Assembly: GCA_951812925.1 (NCBI GenBank)
Contig: OX638370.1
Coordinates: 80,458,004 to 80,522,003 of the forward strand
Direction: 5' to 3'
DNA from: Calliopum simillimum
Taxonomy: Eukaryota; Arthropoda; Insecta; Diptera; Lauxaniidae
Length of the DNA: 64,000 bases
The notes under the pieces are model-generated. The model was not told the origin of the DNA and made no database searches. It was given only the letters and a program-made list of their open reading frames with translations. A program made the translations under genes and the position numbers. Within the stretch, counting starts at the first letter, position 1. The number at the start of each line of letters is the position of its first letter. Of this stretch, positions 45,143 through 55,994 are shown one piece after another.

Positions 45143-45325
45143 GATGCATCTATAAAGGTATCACATATGCCAGCGGCTCTGAGTGGACAGATCCCGAAGA
45201 TCCCTGCAGAACATTTAAATGCGTTGCAAGTGTTGTTACTGAAACAGTTATGAAATGTCTCACTCAATGCGATGATAACCAAATGACAGCGCCACGACCA
45301 GGAGAATGTTGTCCAACGTGTCAAG
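45143..45325 (+). CDS. cv-2: crossveinless-2, exon with VWC domain 2
   Basis: The acceptor TTCCCTCAG precedes it and the donor GTAAGA follows. In phase with its neighbours it encodes GCIYKGITYASGSEW, FKCVASVVTETVMKC and PGECCPTCQ, a complete VWC domain with the C..C.C and CCP.C signatures. It both starts and ends with a phase-1 junction, so the domain is a symmetrical, exon-encoded module. The downstream intron is 10,362 bp. Confidence 0.94.
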
Positions 45326-45589
45326 GTAAGAAAGTTTGATCACACTTTGCATATAACAAGCAAATGAAAATATTTTGGAGACGAGTATTTTTCAAAGGCT
45401 CGAAATTCTAATTTATATCACTGTGCTAGTCGACAAATCTTATATTGATGAGTCCTAGGTGGAAAACAAAATTAAAGTAACCTGATTTCAGTTACCATAG
45501 CAATTTTTACGATCTATCTCTGGTTTTTGTAATAACGAGCTAATAAATGAATTACATGAACTTTAGATATTATCGATCCGCATTAAAAA

Positions 45590-45663
45590 AAAAATTTTTT
45601 CCCCCATTTTGAAAGCTTATCGGTTTTGATTTTTAAGGAAAAAAAAATTTTTTTTCGACCTCT
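45590..45663. repeat. Left flank of an older repeat, interrupted by the following inverted repeat
   Basis: AAGCTTATCGGTTTTGA and TTTTTTTCGACCTC match 36598-36651. The continuation (GTTGTAAATGTCTCAATGTG, GACTAGTTGTACTCATT) lies beyond the inverted repeat at 47230-47345, matching 36685-36770. Confidence 0.65.
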
Positions 45664-47157
45664 GGCTGTGATCATCTCACTTTTTTCGAAATTTGCAGTT
45701 GGGTTCTCTGATTTTTATAAAAATTCACAGAGATGTTCTAAGTGCTTAGCACGGAGAACTCTCATTATTAGTTTTGCGAAAAAAAAAATTTTTTCCAAGT
45801 TATGAGCACGGAACTTCAGAGTGTCCAAGTGGTGTTTTTGCGAAAAATCGATGCAATTTTTTTTTCTAAGTCCCGCCATTTTGTCAAAAATAAATTTTTT
45901 TAAATTTTTGTTTTCGGATTCTTGTAGCATTTTAAACGTTAATTTATTTTTCATTTTTAAATTTGGAAAATTTACAAAATGGCGGCCATTTTTTGAAAAA
46001 TCTTAAAAGTTGATTATCTCAAAATAATATTCTTTTTATTTTTTTATTTTTTTTTACAAAAAGGTGAATGAAATACAAACATTTTATAGAAGACTTGTTT
46101 TGCGCTAAACGGCTGCGGGAGCCACAGGAACTTTTTTTCTAAAAAGTCACGTGACAATTTTTTTAACTTTGGTTTGTGCTTTCATTTACACCCACTAGGT
46201 GGCCAAAAAAAAAATTTCAAAGTACAAGGATATAACTTCCATTACTTAGAAAATAGAAGCTTTACCAAAAAAACCAATATTTCCTATATGAATCATAAAA
46301 ATAAGTATTGACGAAATGACGGCCATGTTTTGAAAAATCTTAAAATCAATTTTCCAAAAAAAAACTTTTTTATTTTTTTTTTACTGAAGTGTTTTGAAAA
46401 ACGAATGTTCATCATAACCTTTCAAAACATTTCATTAAAAAAACTTCTAAGAAAAAAAATTTTTTTTTTTCTTTTGGAAAATTGATTTTTAAGAGTTTTC
46501 AAAACATGGCCGTCATTTCGTCAATTCTTATTTTTATGATTCATATAGGAAATATTGGTTTTTTTGGTAAAGTTTCTATTTTCTAAGTAATGGAAGTTAT
46601 ATCCTTGTACTTTGAAATTTTTTTTTTGACCACCTAGTGGGTGTAAATGAAAGCATAAAACAAAGTTAAAAAAATTGTCACGTGACTTTTTAGAAAAAAT
46701 GTTCCTGTGGCTCCCGCAGCCATTTAGCGCAAAACAAGTCTTCTACAAAATGTTTGTATTTCATTCACCTTTTTGTAAAAAAAAAATAAAAAAATAAAAT
46801 GAATATTATTTTGAGATAATCAACTTTTAAAATTTTTCAAAAAATGGCCGCCATTTTGTAAATTTTCAAAACTTTCCAAATTTAAAAATGAAAAATAAAT
46901 TAACGTTAAAATGCTACAAGAATCCGAAAACAAAAATTTAAAAAATTTATTTTTGACAAAATGGCGGGACTTAGAAAAAAAAATTGCATCGATTTTTCGC
47001 AAAAACACCACTTGGACACTCTGAAGTTCCATGCTCATAACTTGGAAAACTAATAATGAGAGGTCTCCATGCTAAGCACTTAGAACATCTCTGTGAATTT
47101 TTATAAAAATCAGAGAACCCAACTGCAAATTTCGAAAAAAGTGAGATGATCACAGCC
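45664..47157. mobile_element. Near-perfect inverted repeat, 1494 bp, in the 10.4-kb cv-2 intron
   Basis: From GGCTGTGATCATCTCAC (45664) to its inverse GTGAGATGATCACAGCC (47157) the two arms of roughly 720-740 bp pair around a centre near 46410. There are few differences; the main one is a short TTGCGAAAAAAAA insertion in the left arm near 45778. Matching pairs include GATGTTCTAAGTGCTTAGCA, TTGCGAAAAATCGATGCAAT, AACATTTTATAGAAGACTTG and CCACTAGGTGG. The short open frames (45715-45954, 46820-47038) are mirror copies of each other, not genes. No target duplication is evident. Confidence 0.93.
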
Positions 47158-48670
47158 CCTTACATAAGCTCCTAAATGATTTTTTCGTATAGCTCCTTCA
47201 TTTGACGTCCGATCATCACATATAGTATATCGTTGTAAATGTCTCAATGTGGGCTATATTTCAATCATAGAAGTAATTTATCTTAAATGTTTTGTTTGAC
47301 TAGTTGTACTCATTTTCTCAGTTCCTATCACCCTAAGGTGCCAAGGACACTTCACAGAATTGAAACCCATAAAAAATCATAAAATTCATTTGCACGAAAT
47401 TTCCTCAAATTGTTGAAATTGAAGGAGTTATAGCGAATCTAAATCCTCAGTAAAAAAAAAAAAACAAAAAATAGGATGTTTCAAAAACGAAAATCGCTCC
47501 GACTATGCAATATTTTTTTTTAACATTTGACATTTCGAACAGCATGCAAATAAATAAAAAAAGAACCTTACATAGTTTTAGGGGGCGATTTTTTGTTCAA
47601 AATATTTTGATGCAAGTGCCCCTATTTTTTTCACATTATTGTATATATTTACGTTAAATTTTACCAGTTAATAGTAACTCTTATGCTTTCATGAAAACAT
47701 TAAAACAAACTTAAATAAATCTATTGTTTATATATTGGACAGCCGCCAACAGTAAATAGTCCCATGAATGGTATTATAAACAACTAGAATTTATTCAGTT
47801 TTTTTAAATAAACAACGATTGTTGTTACAATCGATATGTTTGATTTCGCAAAACTAACGTTGTCCATTATAAAATTTCAAGACATGGACGTGGCTGCTGC
47901 TTATTTTTTGTTTTCTAATCCAAAATATTTAAAATGTCACTTAATTTATTTTTTCTGGAGCAAAATTTAATTAAAAGTGTCAAAAAAAAAAGGATAAAGC
48001 TCCACTTTAAAAGTGGAACAAGTATAAAAAGTTGATGCCTTCGCTTTTAGTAAAATTTGATTTTTTTATACCTGAATATGTCCTCGATCCAAATACAAAA
48101 TATTTTTACAGTATTAAGTTTGGTTAACGAGGTAGAGGGCTTCTAAAGTTTAATCGGCAAGTATACGTTTCTTCAAATTAAGTTTTAAAAATTGCAATAA
48201 AATAAATAAGTCAGTTGAATTTAAACTTAACCGAATGAGCTTTTAAAATGCATTTTTGGATTTTAATAAAATTTATTTTTTCGGGAAAAAGGTGGATCTT
48301 AATTTTTATTAAAATCCAAAAATGCATTTAAAAAGCTCATTAAATTAAGTTTAGCTTTCTCTTGTTACATAACCTCAAAATTTAGCAAAAAATAGTGTTT
48401 TTTGGGTACCTATACCTCAGAAACCATATGAGGTGGAGCAATTATGATGTCGAACTCAAATTCAGCATCACAAAATACGAAAATGCCGATTTTTATTTTT
48501 GTTTGTAATAATTTTTAAAATTTTTTTTTTTTTTGATTATGCATGGTCCAAGGAGTCAAACGACGTACTTGGTTTTTGGTGGCATCGGAGAACCCCTTAT
48601 TTTTTTCGTTCAAGCCAATGTGCGTATTGATTCTGTTCGGGGCATACATTAAAAAAAAAACAACATAATA
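47158..48670. other. cv-2 intron; repeat flank then A/T-rich sequence
   Basis: 47190-47345 continues the repeat described at 45590-45663. 48180-48360 contains an imperfect inverted pair built on TTTTGGATTTTAATAAAATT and AAGCTCATT. No gene. Confidence 0.45.
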
Positions 48671-49056
48671 GCCGTGTTTTTTTTTGACGCGTATATACAA
48701 TTGTGGATACCTTCACATTGCGATAACTTTTGAACGGTGAGTCGTACGATAAAAAGTCCAAGGGTCTTTTTCAAGGAGAACCAACCACATGCTCTACAAA
48801 TAATTTTAATCTTTTGTAAAAAAAAAATAATTATTTAGAAGTTATTTAAAAAAAAGTGATTTTTTGCCATTTATTGGCGCTAACCAGTTTTTATAAAATA
48901 CCTCCTTAAAAATAAATTTTTTTAAATATAAAATGAAAGAGAACGTGATTCTCCATAAAAGAGTTTCTTAGAGTTCTATTGTGTGACTTACTGTTCATGA
49001 GTTATCGCAATTTGAAGGTATCCACAATTGTATATGCGCGTCAAAAAAAACACGGC
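48671..49056. mobile_element. TA-flanked palindromic MITE, 386 bp
   Basis: GCCGTGTTTTTTTTTGACGCG and ATATACAATTGTGGATACC at the left are inverted at the right (GGTATCCACAATTGTATATG, CGCGTCAAAAAAAACACGGC). TA is present on both sides (48669-48670 and 49057-49058). The terminal inverted repeat exceeds 50 bp. It is inserted in the left arm of a larger inverted composite (49060-52000). Confidence 0.85.
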
Positions 49057-49672
49057 TAATATTAATGAAAAATTCATTGAATTTGAGCCGAATTTATATA
49101 AGAGAAATAAATTCATAAATTTTTATTTTATTTTTCAAAAAATAAAAAAATTTATGAATTTCGTTACGAAATGATTCATATCGACGACGGCTTATATTCA
49201 ATACCCTCTATCTACCATTTTCACGAAAATTAGTTTTTGATGGTAAAACCTTCATTGAGACAAATGGCATCTATGATATTAATTCCAAACGAAAACTTTG
49301 CTTCCAGAGCTACTTTTTTCCATTTAAAGAAATTCACTATCTACAGCAATCGATTTTGTGAAATCCAATATCCTCTATCTACATATGAAAAATGAAAGAT
49401 TTTTCATTTTATTATATTTATTGGGTGGCCGTTATATACAAGGTCATGACAAACGGTCGTCAATCGGCTCCAAATGGCGAAAATAAATTTTCTTGATTTT
49501 TTCAGTTTTGTATGTTGAACCTTGATAGCCCTGCTAAGTCGTGATTGGCCCTTCTGTAAACAAACGGATAAGGCTAGACGCATGAAATTTGATACAGATG
49601 AGAACAATATTACTAGGCTATCTGGGGTTAAAAATGGGCGTGATCGGCTAAACTTGATTTGAAAATTAATAC

Positions 49673-50801
49673 AATTGAGGAGTGTCCGCACCATTTCGAG
49701 GCAAAAGTTGTGTCATAATATGATTCGGGTGACATTTTGTTAGAAATGATAATAATTGTTTTCTGTTTTCACGAAAAATTTACTCGTTGGCGTAGAATTA
49801 ATGGCATTGTATTAAAAAATTATACCGGTAAAATAACTGATTATTATGGCACATAATATGTATTGGGTGTACAACTTAAAAACCGGAATTTTTTAGCGAA
49901 ATTTGATGCTTTATTGTGGAAAAATGTTACAATATATTTTATTCAAAGTATTGTCCATTGGAAGCTACAACATTTCCCCATCCTTCAGGCAATTTATGAA
50001 TTCCATCCCAAAAAAATTGCGCCGGCTTAGCGGCCAAAAATGAATCTATCCAATTTTCGATATCTTGAACTTAAGTGAAGCGTATTCCTGATAGGGCATT
50101 CTGCATCGATCGGAACAAATGGTAGTCTGATGGTGCAAGGTCTGGGCTATAAAGCTGGTGAGGCAAAATTTCCCATCCGTTGTTTTCCGTTGTTTTCCAG
50201 GTAATTTTTGACTGGGGCAGCAATATGTGGGCGAGCGTTGTCATGATGAAAAATTATTGCTTCGTGTCTGGTCGCATTTTCCGGGCGTTTTTCGATGATG
50301 GCACGCTTCAAACGTATTAATTGTGTTCGATAGAGGTCACCTGTGAGCATTACAGAGCATTACCTTGCCACCATGGATATTTGCCTTTGGCTGGTTGTCC
50401 GGGCTTCATATATGAATGTTTGCGTTTCGGGTTGTCGTAATGGATCCATTTTTCATCCTCAGTCACGATCCGATGCAAAAATGACTTTTGGCAGCAGTTT
50501 TCTTTGCAAAAAAATGACCCAACAGAACCTCCCGCAAATGCTGTCTTTATCTCCAATTTTCGAAGTTATTCATAGTGAAAAATAATAATGATGCACACAA
50601 GATAAAATTGTTTTGTTGACTGATTTTGACAGCTGTCAAAAGTACCTTCAAAATGACATATATATAAAGTTCGAGCTTTCACGATATTTGTTAGTACGGA
50701 CATCCACCGTCAAATTCCGGTTTTTAAGTTGTACATCCAATATGAGATTACTTTTGCCTCGAATTGGTACTAAGGTCCTTTGGTACGGCCACTCCTCAAT
50801 T
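49673..50801. mobile_element. MITE (AATTGAGGAGTG family) split by a mariner
   Basis: AATTGAGGAGTG at 49673 and CACTCCTCAATT ending at 50801 are the termini. The interior matches the uninterrupted copy at 52608-52872 (CGAGGCAAAAGT, GTGACATTTTGTTAGAAAT, TTTTCTGTTTTCAC, GGCACATAA). A mariner element occupies 49863-50740, exactly between GGCACATAATATG and TATGAGATTACTTTTG of the MITE. Confidence 0.85.
49863..50740 (-). mobile_element. Internally deleted DD34D mariner, 878 bp
   Basis: The TIRs TTGGGTGTACAACTTAAAAA and its right-hand inverse (TTTTTAAGTTGTACATCCAA) with TA on both sides define the element. The minus-strand transposase survives in pieces in different frames: FLHRIVTEDEKWIHYDN (first Asp), then [35 protein letters not shown] (second Asp), then [14 protein letters not shown] (third Asp) and a C-terminus near NVVASNGQYFE. 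The N-terminal DNA-binding domain and a segment after the first Asp are missing, which explains the short length. It is non-autonomous and frameshifted. Confidence 0.88.
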
Positions 50802-50829
50802 GTATATACGAGTCAAAAGAAACTGGGTA

Positions 50830-51550
50830 TTAGAGCGGTATCCAGACGGACTTGTGAATGCGAAACATGAGAACTGAAATCTGAGCTCAGATTTTTATAT
50901 GAAGTACCCCAAGTTACTAGAAAGTAGATGTACCTAGGAGCAAGGGTTTTTATTCCCTACTCCCCGCCCAGGCCTACCATATTCTTGCGCCATAGTTTTT
51001 TACAGCAAAGACCAAGATCATAGCAGTCTTGGTCTTGGTCTTGTTCTTGCATATTGTGTCTTGGTCTTGGTCTTCATCTTGGTCTCAAAGATGCCAAATT
51101 TTGAATTGAGACATGATTTTATGCTTGAAACGGGCAAGACACACCTATTAACTATAAATTCGAAAGACTAAAAAGCAGTCTTGGTCTAGCAATGATATCA
51201 GCGTCTTGGTCTAATACCGAGATCAAGACCAAGAATCAGACCAAGACTAATTTTGCTCATCACTAACTAAGATTTCTTTATTACGCATCTAAACTAGGAT
51301 TTTTTCTATCTTGTAAGAATTCTGAGTTATCTTTCCTTAGAAGTCCAAAAATCACTGTTTTGAGGCCTACTTAGAGCTATAAACAAGGATAACTCAGGAT
51401 CCTTACATGATAGAAAAAAAACCTAGTTTAGATTCGTAATAAGCAGATCAAAGTTCAAAATAAACGGCTATAAAAAATAAGGACCTACAATAATCTGAGC
51501 TCAGGTTTCGGTTCTCATATTTTGCATTCTCAAGTCCGCCAGGCGCCTAA
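50830..51550. mobile_element. Inverted-repeat element with TTAGGCGCC-type ends
   Basis: The left end, TTAGAGCGGTATCCAGACGG then ACTTG, pairs with the right-end inverse of AAGTCCGCCAGGCGCCTAA. The right half matches 5707-6035 and the left half resembles 58685-58850 (CAAAATATGAG, CTGAGCT, AGCCTA). A central 51025-51260 section consists of GTCTTG-rich repeats (CTTGGTCTTGGTCTT) that reappear inverted as AAGACCAAGA and ACCAAGACTAA, so the loop itself is foldable. Confidence 0.65.
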
Positions 51551-52365
51551 CCTATTTTGAGTTTACTTTTGCTAAAAAACCATCTATTTTAATAAATTTG
51601 ACTGAACTATTAATAAATAATTCATAAAAAGATTGGTTTTTATTACTGTGCAATAGGCTCTATCTGCTTGTTTGAACACACATTTTATATTATATTTGAA
51701 TTGCAATATCCTCTATCTACTATAATAACGCGAATAACTAAGGTTTTTTTTTAATTTTTTTATATGAAGGATCTAGTGGCTCTTTTTAATTAATATCGTA
51801 GTATTTCGTTTGATTAACACTATAAAAAATAGCGAATAAAACAGTTTTTTTGCTCTCCTGAAAAATTGTGTTTTTGTAGATAGAGTGTATTGAATATAAG
51901 CCGTCGATATAGTCAATGAATGCTATTCTCGGCTCAAATTCAATGAATTTTTTCATTAATTTTGTGTTCTATTTTTGTGTGTAAAACACTAAAAAACTAT
52001 TGTTTTAGTTTTTTTCAATTTTTATTCGAGGTATCACGAGCGCACATTTTTTTATACTTCATTTTCAAATTTAATTTGATACAACCAGTGGCGAATCCAG
52101 GATTTGCCTATGGAGGGGGCTAAGGTCGGACGAAAAAAATTATTTTGACGATCTGGATTTTAGAAGGAATAGTTCAACACATTTGGACGTGTTTAATATA
52201 TGGCATAGGATTATTGTTATAGTGCAACGATATAAAAGTCCTGAGCTGGTAAAAATGGATTCACCGTGGCGAGCATGCGACAAAAAAATAATTCTGTTTA
52301 AGTTAAACTAATTTGAAGGTAAAAAACTATATGCTTAGTTTAAAAAAAGTTTCTTAAAATAAGTA

Positions 52366-53509
52366 GGGTAAGGGAGGGAATATGGACCACACGGTTATTT
52401 TCCACTGCGTACATAGGATTCACCATTATTCATGTTCAAACTTAACGCTAATACCTGAAGCTTATAATAGGGCGATTTTAGCGTTCGGTGAAGTCGCATG
52501 TTTCTGTAAAGTTGTTTTTTCTAAAAAAAAGATCAGTGATAATTTTTTTCTATTGAGTATATTTCCTTATTTCACTTTAAAGACATCGCGTTTTTAAATA
52601 AATGGTTAATTGAGGAGTGGCTGTACCAAAGGACCTAAGTACCATTTCTAGGCAAAAGTAGTGTCATTATATGAAACGGGTGAAATTTTGTTAGAAATTA
52701 ATAGAATTGTTTTCTGTTTTCACAAAAAATTTATATGATAGTGTGAAATCGATGTCATTATGTTGAAAAAAATATAACAGTCAAATATCCGACTATTAGG
52801 CACATAAAAAGTGTGACATTACTTTTGTCTCGAAATGGTACTTAGGCCCTTTGGTACGGCCACTCCTCAATTATATTAAGTCAGTGAATACTATTTATTA
52901 TTTATGAGCACAAATTAGTTCATTAACCACAAGACTTTTTGATAATAAACCACTTATTTCACCAATACGTGCTGTGGGTAATATGGACCACCAAAGAAAA
53001 AAGCCTCAAAAACAAATGTATTTATCATCTTTTTCAGATGGGGAATCTAGCTGCAGATTTCATGACGATTCTGATGGTCATTATTTGTGATTCGTTAACT
53101 ACAAAGGAAAAAAAGATAAAAAATGCATATAATATAATACCCTTTATTCAAAAGATCGCCGTGGCGAATTTTGGGTTGAATGTGTAATCTTACGTTCTTG
53201 GAGTCATGAAAAATGTGCCGGATGTGGAAGTGACATTTTTATATGCAACTTCTGTACCAAATAAACATGTGGGGCAATATGGACTATATAGTCCATATAA
53301 CACTACACTTTTTTTTATCTTCATTTTGAGTATTTTCAGCTTTTTAATTTTTTTTCTTTATCCTGATGAGATATTTATCTAAAAGTGAATCAGAATAAAG
53401 GTAAATTGTTTCCTTTAATGAATGGCATAAAATTAATTGTTTTATTTTATGTTTTGTGAGTTTTATTTAAAAAAGAAAGATTGGTGGTCCATATTTCCCT
53501 CCCTTACCC
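52366..53509 (+). mobile_element. Pogo/Tigger element, internally deleted, 1144 bp, TA target
   Basis: GGGTAAGGGAGGGAATATGG and its inverse CCATATTTCCCTCCCTTACCC lie within TA dinucleotides (52364-52365 and 53510-53511). The 3' half encodes degraded C-terminal transposase: RKKPQKQ-like near 52995, and EFWVECVI followed by SWSHEKCAGCGSD and FICNFC near 53160-53270, a Cys/His zinc-binding tail. The DDE core is missing. A 265-bp MITE (52608-52872) sits inside. It is related to the relic at 26765-27545. Confidence 0.85.
52608..52872. mobile_element. Uninterrupted MITE of the AATTGAGGAGTG family, 265 bp
   Basis: The TIR of about 55 bp starts AATTGAGGAGTGGC and TACCAAAGGACCTAAGTACC and is inverted at the right end (GGTACTTAGGCCCTTTGGTA, GGCCACTCCTCAATT). 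Nested in the pogo element. Confidence 0.9.
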
Positions 53510-53520
53510 TACGTATAATA

Positions 53521-54407
53521 ACACAGGTTTACAAAAAAAAAAAAATATCATGGCGTTTAGACCAGACTATGTGTTTCCTAGGGACTTTGACCTCCTGAAT
53601 CTGAATCCCGGGTCCGTTTTTTTGCAGAACGTCTGAGAAAAAAGATTTCAAGGTCATATGGAGGTCAAAATGGGGTTCATGTGTCGTTTGGTGATAAACT
53701 CGCTAAAATTCTGAAACTAGTTTTTTGTCATTGAGTTCTTAGCCCTTAAAAAGAATATGTGATCAAAAAGGGCATCTCGGACCTAGTTTCGGATGTATAG
53801 CCATCGGAAGATCCGGATATATATCTTCTATGAAAACCGCTATAAGTTGGGAACCACTGGATGGATTTGGAAAATATTGGTGTCATATGAAAAGTATTTT
53901 GTTGTTGTTGTTATTGCTGTTTCTGTTGTAGTTGTTGGTGTTGTTGATTTATTTGTTGTTGTAATTGAAAAATTTCACAAAATTTCGAAAAAGATCATAT
54001 CTCAAAAACTATGAAACCAATTGAAAATATGCTCAAAACATTTTTATAGGCTGTCAAAATACCTTTCATATGACACCAATATTTTACAAATCCATCAAGG
54101 GGTTCCCAACTTATAGTGGTTTTAATAAAAGATATATCCGGATCTTCCGATGGTTATATGTCCGAAACTAGGTCCGAGATACCCTTTTTGATTACATATT
54201 CTTTTGAAGGACTCAGAATTCAATAATAAAAAATTAGTTTCAAAATTTATCACTAAACGACACATGACCTCCATATGACTTTGAACTATTTTTTCTCAGA
54301 CGTTCTGGAAAAACGAACCCCGGATTCAGATTCAGGACGTCAAAGTCCCTGGAAACACATAGTCTGGTCAAAACGCCATGACTTTTTTTTGTTTTGTAAA
54401 CCTGTGT
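53521..54407. mobile_element. Long palindromic element, 887 bp, ACACAGGTTTAC ends
   Basis: ACACAGGTTTACAAAA at the left and GTAAACCTGTGT at the right bound arms of about 370-400 bp. The arms pair along CATGGCGTTTAGACCAGACT, CCTCCATATGACC-like, GATATATCTTC, CGGAAGATCCGGATAT, GGGAACC.CTGGATGGATTT and ACCAATATTTT. The loop holds a GTT-rich microsatellite (53900-53960). A half copy is at 36590-37128. It is in the 10.4-kb cv-2 intron. Confidence 0.88.
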
Positions 54408-55316
54408 AATTTAAGAGTATCACAAAGCTCGCAAATGGTTTTCATGACAATTTCTTATTTCCTCATTTTTAAAATACTGATGCCATAAAATTATTCCGTA
54501 GTCTAAATTGAACACAGCGTTTTTTTGAAACACAAAAAGTAGTGAAAAGAAACTACATCTACTTTCTTCAAAAGTTATTGCAGATTTAAGATGATATCAT
54601 GAAATCCAAAATTGTGTCATCTTAAATCGGCCATAACATTTAAAAGAAGCATCGTATGGAATTTTTTAAGAGCTCATTTTGAAGAAATATAATAGAACTA
54701 CGTGATACATTTGATAAAAAAAAAATAATGAAAATTTTGTGCAGTTTGCATCTAACCAAAATTAGCCGAAATAGCTATTTTTCATAAGTTTGACCTAAGA
54801 TATCTCCAAATCCTGAGGTGGTTGGTGAATTCTGAACTCGAATTCGGATTCTACGCATGAAGTTTCTTCGGAAATGCTTAGAAACAAAACCTAGCTGGCA
54901 TGTGTTATTAATTTATAAAACTTATTACGTACCATTTTTGACCCAATGGTACAAGGGCTTAAATTTTTTCAGAATTGTTCCTCTTAGTCTAGAGTCAACA
55001 TAAAAACCACATTTGCAGTTAGTAATCATGAATTACTGCATTATTTTTCTATTATATACAGTCACAATTTTATACTTATGGGAGCGCATTAGCCCCCATA
55101 GCCCAGTAGGAAATTCTATTTAAAACGGGTTCAGGACCGGCGTGCCGTGTTATAGGAAAAGTGACAATAATAAGATTGGGACATAGACTGCAAAAATATT
55201 TTAGCCTGTATTTATTTTATTGTCGCATTTTTTTTTTTTTTTTTTTTTTTGTTTTTTTAGTTGAAGTTTGCAAAATTCAAGAATTATAAAAAATTTTCTT
55301 AAGAAACACATTTAAG
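54408..55316. other. cv-2 intron sequence, no feature
   Basis: A/T-rich noncoding DNA with a poly(T) run at 55229-55259. A short repeat-like piece at 54760-54830 resembles 14440-14500 and 24010-24070 (AAGATATCTCAAAATCCTGA, TTCGGATTC). Confidence 0.4.
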
Positions 55317-55443
55317 GTATTCCTTAAAACTTCTAAGTAAAAGCCTCGAAAACCTCGTAAAACTGTCAAAGTTCGTATTGATTTTGACAACTATTACGAG
55401 TTTACGAGGTTTTCGAGGCACTTACGTTTTAAAAGGAATACCC
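55317..55443. mobile_element. 127-bp palindromic MITE, 245 bp upstream of cv-2 exon
   Basis: GGTATTCCTTAAAACTTC, AAGCCTCGAAAACCTCGTAA and their inverses TTTACGAGGTTTTCGAGGC and GTTTTAAAAGGAATACC form arms of about 50 bp round a short loop. Confidence 0.8.
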
Positions 55444-55687
55444 CCATTTTTTGTTTAAGGAAATCCATACTTATAACATGCTCGAGCAAGAGCAATACCT
55501 TTCTTGACGTTTAAAAATGTCAACATATGTGTAGCTACAAATTTTTTATTTTAAATGAGTCATCTTCCATAAATTTGTGCCGAAATGTGCTCAACCAATA
55601 TGAATTATATATGTATGAAAATGCCCAAATTGTACAACTAAAGAATAAAAATAAATAATTCTTTTAAAATTCCTCCTATATCTCTAG

Positions 55688-55900
55688 GTTGCAAAATCAA
55701 TGGACAGATTATTTCTGAAGGTCAAGAGGTCGTTGGTTCAATCGATGATAGATGTTTGGTCTGTCACTGCTCTGAAAATAAACTCACATGTGCAAAGAAA
55801 ACATGTCCCATACTGCAGTGCCCCATTTCAAAACAAAAACAACATCCCAACGAATGCTGTCCACGTTGTACAGAACATCGAGAATTCATGCCCGTGGCTG
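55688..55900 (+). CDS. cv-2: crossveinless-2, exon with VWC domain 3
   Basis: Acceptor TATCTCTAG, donor GTGAGT. In phase 1 from the previous exon it encodes GCKINGQIISEGQEVVGS, DDRCLVCHCSENKLTCAKKT, CPILQCP and NECCPRCTEHREFMPVA. This is a full VWC domain with C.vC.C, C..k.CP...C and CC..C signatures, followed by a short linker. The next intron is 94 bp. It is again a phase 1-1 exon. Confidence 0.95.
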
Positions 55901-55994
55901 GTGAGTAAAAACCAAAAAATAAGAAATTGTTTCATCCATTAAAGTTCTAGTAAGTTTTGAGATAATACATCCGTTCATGTGTTTTTTTTTACAG

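Larger units (their letters stand above)
49060..52000. mobile_element. Composite bounded by inverted arms, filled with nested elements
   Basis: The arm at 49060-49240 (ATTAATGAAAAATTCATTGA, TTGAGCCGA, GACGGCTTATATTCAATACC, CTCTATCTAC) is inverted at 51870-51990. The phrase CAATATCCTCTATCTAC recurs at 49365 and 51705. Between the arms lie the MITE/mariner nest (49673-50801) and the 50830-51550 repeat. It looks like an old long-TIR element repeatedly used as a landing site. Confidence 0.55.

Noticed and set aside
45715..47153. Several 60-80 residue frames in mirror positions (for example 45715-45954 and 46971-47153)
   Set aside because: They are the two arms of one inverted repeat read on opposite strands; similarity between them reflects the palindrome, not protein conservation.
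51025..51260. CTTGGTCTT repeats as a protein repeat
   Set aside because: No open frame spans them and they are inverted at the far side, so they are a foldable loop of the 50830-51550 element.
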